A DNA stretch of 15,949 nt from Sphaerochaetaceae bacterium (GTDB lineage Bacteria > Spirochaetota > Spirochaetia > Sphaerochaetales > Sphaerochaetaceae). The notes under the pieces were generated by a model. That model was not told the origin of the DNA. It searched no databases and worked only from the letters and a program-made list of their open reading frames with translations. Of the stretch, positions 14,128 through 15,949 are shown in pieces; position 1 is the first letter of the stretch; each line of letters begins with the position of its first letter. Location of the stretch: contig JAKSPF010000007.1 of assembly GCA_024405065.1 (NCBI GenBank), positions 1-15,949 on the forward strand, given 5' to 3'. A program made the position numbers and the translations under genes.

Positions 14128-15111
14128 ATGAAGAAAACATTTACGGTTCTGCTTATTATAGTTGCAGTTGCGGCTTTTTTAACAGGTTGCAGCAAGAAGA
14201 GCGGCTCTGACGGTGCTGTTGTATCAAAGGGCGGCACTCAGTATCTGAATATGGCAACCGGCGGTACGGGCGGTACATATTACGCACTCGGTGCGGATCT
14301 TGCCAATATGATTTCAAAGGCTGTGGAAAACACTGAGGTCACTGCTTCCGTAGGGAACGGTTCTGCGTCCAACATCAGGGAGCTTAACAGCGGAGATGCG
14401 GATCTTGCTTTTTCACAGAATGATGTTGCAACTTACGCATATACCGGAACAGAGACTTTCAAAGGTGAAAAAATCACGTCTTTCGGAGTAATCGGGAATC
14501 TGTATCCGGAGGTTGTTCAGGCTGCGTTCTGTGACAACACCGGCATCTCATCAATAAAAGATTTCAAGGGTCGCCGCATTTCCGTAGGTGCCGCCGGTTC
14601 CGGAGTTTATCAGAGTGTTGTGGATTTCCTTGACGCAAGCGGGATGAGTCTTGATGATATACAGGCTCAGTATCTTTCATTCACCGAGTCCGCAGATGCC
14701 ATAAAGAACGGACAGATTGATGCAGCATTTGTTACTGCTGCAATTCCCAATCCTGCAATACAGGATCTTGCTGCAACAAGGAACATTGAAATGCTTAATC
14801 TCAGTGATGAAGCTGTTAAAAAGCTCTGTGCTTCAAAGCCCTATGTTGAGTACACAATAAAAGCCGGTACTTACAAAGGTCAGGACAGCGATGCAAAAAC
14901 TGTTGCGGTCACTGCACTGCTTCTTGCTTCTGACAAACTGGATGAAACAACTGTGTATAACATAACAAAGGCTATCTACGAATCTACCGATATGCTCAGT
15001 CACGACAAGAAGAGTGACATATCAATAAAGACTGCTTTGGACGGTTTTGACAAATCAATGCTTCACCCGGGAGCAGCAAAGTATTACAGAGAAAAAGGTC
15101 TTATAAAGTAA
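14128..15111 (+). CDS. TAXI-family TRAP transporter solute-binding lipoprotein
   Basis: A 327-residue extracytoplasmic receptor that captures a substrate and delivers it to the TRAP permease encoded next. The N-terminus MKKTFTVLLIIVAVAAF with lipobox LTGC (cysteine at 21) shows a lipoprotein signal, so the mature protein is lipid-anchored. The TAXI signature TGGTGGTYYALGADLANMIS spans about 44-63. Further family motifs are VGNGSASNIRELNSGDADLAFSQND and the ISVGAAGSGVYQ segment. ATG at 14128 has GGAGG (14115-14119) 8 nt upstream; the frame extends to a TTG at 14056, but that would bury the signal peptide. TAXI receptors studied elsewhere bind glutamate, glutamine or dicarboxylates. Divergence from glnN makes a glutamate-like or 2-oxoacid ligand attractive but unproven. 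Confidence 0.94.
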   Translation: MKKTFTVLLIIVAVAAFLTGCSKKSGSDGAVVSKGGTQYLNMATGGTGGTYYALGADLANMISKAVENTEVTASVGNGSASNIRELNSGDADLAFSQNDVATYAYTGTETFKGEKITSFGVIGNLYPEVVQAAFCDNTGISSIKDFKGRRISVGAAGSGVYQSVVDFLDASGMSLDDIQAQYLSFTESADAIKNGQIDAAFVTAAIPNPAIQDLAATRNIEMLNLSDEAVKKLCASKPYVEYTIKAGTYKGQDSDAKTVAVTALLLASDKLDETTVYNITKAIYESTDMLSHDKKSDISIKTALDGFDKSMLHPGAAKYYREKGLIK

Positions 15112-15152
15112 AAACGGATATCTGAGAGCAAACGCTCTTGATGAAAAAAGGG

Positions 15153-15182
15153 ACAGATGGACGTTGTGCCCATCTGTTTTTT
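15153..15182 (+). terminator. Terminator between TRAP receptor and TRAP permease
   Basis: The 8-bp stem ACAGATGG (15153-15160) / CCATCTGT (15170-15177) with a 9-nt loop runs into six Ts (15177-15182). It lies about 40 nt after the receptor stop and should stop part of the transcripts, so that receptor mRNA exceeds permease mRNA. A smaller AGAGC/GCTCT hairpin (15125-15138) precedes it. Confidence 0.82.
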
Positions 15183-15196
15183 ATTGGAGAAACTTT

Positions 15197-15242
15197 CAAA
15201 ACTAAGCTTTGTGAAGAATGAATTCGGATTTGCAGGAGAAAA
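15197..15242 (+). repeat. 47-bp imperfect repeat, copy B (carries the permease ribosome-binding site)
   Basis: Matches 6990-7036 with three substitutions and one deleted base. Its AGGAG (15234-15238) is 5 nt before the permease ATG at 15244, so the repeat supplies the translation initiation signal of a working gene. Similarity ends at the start codon. Confidence 0.88.
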
Positions 15243-15243
15243 T

Positions 15244-15949
15244 ATGGCTGAGAAAACAGATGATTTTCAGGAAGTGATGGAAAAATACGACAGAGATTCT
15301 GCAACCCGTTCCTTTGAAGGAAAACGGACGGGTGTTCTTGTTGCCGTGCTGTCTGTGGCTTTTTCTGTTATGCAGCTTTACGCGGCATTTACGGGAAAGA
15401 TTCCCAATACCCAACTCAGACCTTTGCATCTGGGTTTTGTAATGGCATTGGCATATCTGTTCTATCCTGTGAAAAAGGGAATGAGAAAGGACGTACTTCC
15501 ATGGTATGACATTTTTCTTTCCGTTTTATCTTTTTCGTGCTGTATGTATCTTGCCGTTCAGCATGTTGAACTTGCAAACAGGTACGGTAAGGTATTCTCT
15601 CCGGGACAGGAGGGGTATGCCCGTTATGTGATTGACCTGATTACCGGAGGTCTGCTCATTGTTCTTCTTGTTGAAATATGCAGAAGAGTGGTGGGTTATC
15701 CTATCCTTTGTGTAGCAGCATTCTTTGTTCTTTACGGTCTGTTTGCAAATTACTTTCCCGGATTCATGGCAAGAAAACCGATAAAACTCACCAAGATAGT
15801 TACAACTCTTGTTTACAGTACGGAGGGGATAATGGGCACTCCGCTCGGAGCGTCTGCTTCCTTCATATTTCTTTTTGTACTTTTCGGTGCATTTTTGGAA
15901 ACAACACGGGTCGGGCAGTTTTTCCGTGATATGTCAAATTCAATAGCAG
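15244..15949 (+). CDS. TRAP transporter permease, 4TM/12TM (DctQM) fusion, N-terminal part
   Basis: The frame is open from ATG 15244 to the window end (235 full codons) and continues outside. It encodes the membrane component of the TAXI-type TRAP transporter, in which the small (DctQ) and large (DctM) subunits are fused; full proteins are about 620-690 residues. After a hydrophilic N-terminus (1-29) there are hydrophobic segments at about 31-49, 61-75, 88-105, 129-147 and 150-171. The typical STEGIMGTPLGASASFIFLF (192-211) and FGAFLETTRVGQFF (214-227) then mark the start of the 12-helix part. AGGAG lies 5 nt upstream, inside repeat copy B. It imports the receptor's ligand by sodium or proton gradient (family knowledge). 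It is separated from the receptor gene by a terminator. Confidence 0.93.
   Translation, partial: MAEKTDDFQEVMEKYDRDSATRSFEGKRTGVLVAVLSVAFSVMQLYAAFTGKIPNTQLRPLHLGFVMALAYLFYPVKKGMRKDVLPWYDIFLSVLSFSCCMYLAVQHVELANRYGKVFSPGQEGYARYVIDLITGGLLIVLLVEICRRVVGYPILCVAAFFVLYGLFANYFPGFMARKPIKLTKIVTTLVYSTEGIMGTPLGASASFIFLFVLFGAFLETTRVGQFFRDMSNSIA

Overview
The window looks like chromosomal DNA from a Treponema-like spirochaete (inference, moderate confidence). The pointers are a type III glutamine synthetase, a lipobox-anchored TAXI-type TRAP receptor, a fused 4TM/12TM TRAP permease, a split transketolase, and an accessory patch with an ORF6N-domain protein and decayed ATPase and antitoxin genes. No rRNA, tRNA, CRISPR array or intact transposase was found. 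A clostridial or other anaerobic host cannot be excluded from sequence alone.

Layout. 1-1050 (-) is the N-terminal 350 residues of prolyl-tRNA synthetase, cut by the window edge. It diverges from a two-gene transketolase (+, 1157-2934) that ends at a strong terminator. 3054-5716 (-) is a GntP-family permease followed by a MOFRL-type glycerate 2-kinase. 6067-6957 (+) is a tartronate semialdehyde reductase-like beta-hydroxyacid dehydrogenase, divergent from the permease. Together these three read as a D-glycerate/tartronate semialdehyde module: import of a sugar acid or glycerate, reduction of tartronate semialdehyde to D-glycerate, and phosphorylation to 2-phosphoglycerate. The two divergent transcripts have the same promoter hexamers (TTGAAA, 17 nt, TAAAAT). 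Between them lies the 3' remnant of a BrnQ-like amino-acid carrier gene.

6960-8830 is an accessory zone. It holds a roughly 160-bp candidate repeat element, an AAA-type ATPase cut off soon after its Walker A motif, a start-less BrnA-like antitoxin, and an intact ORF6N/PLD-like protein. 8840-11706 (-) is a probable operon of rsmI, a SpoU-family RNA methyltransferase and a MATE exporter, with a terminator after the last gene. 11769-13871 (-) is glnN. It diverges from a TAXI-TRAP operon (+, 14128 to the window end) in which a terminator separates the lipoprotein receptor from the membrane permease.

The most unusual feature is the candidate element at 6990-7147. Its left 47 bp recurs imperfectly at 15197-15242, where it supplies the ribosome-binding site of the TRAP permease. 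Its right 23 bp recurs perfectly at 5997-6019, where it supplies the -35 region of the reductase promoter.
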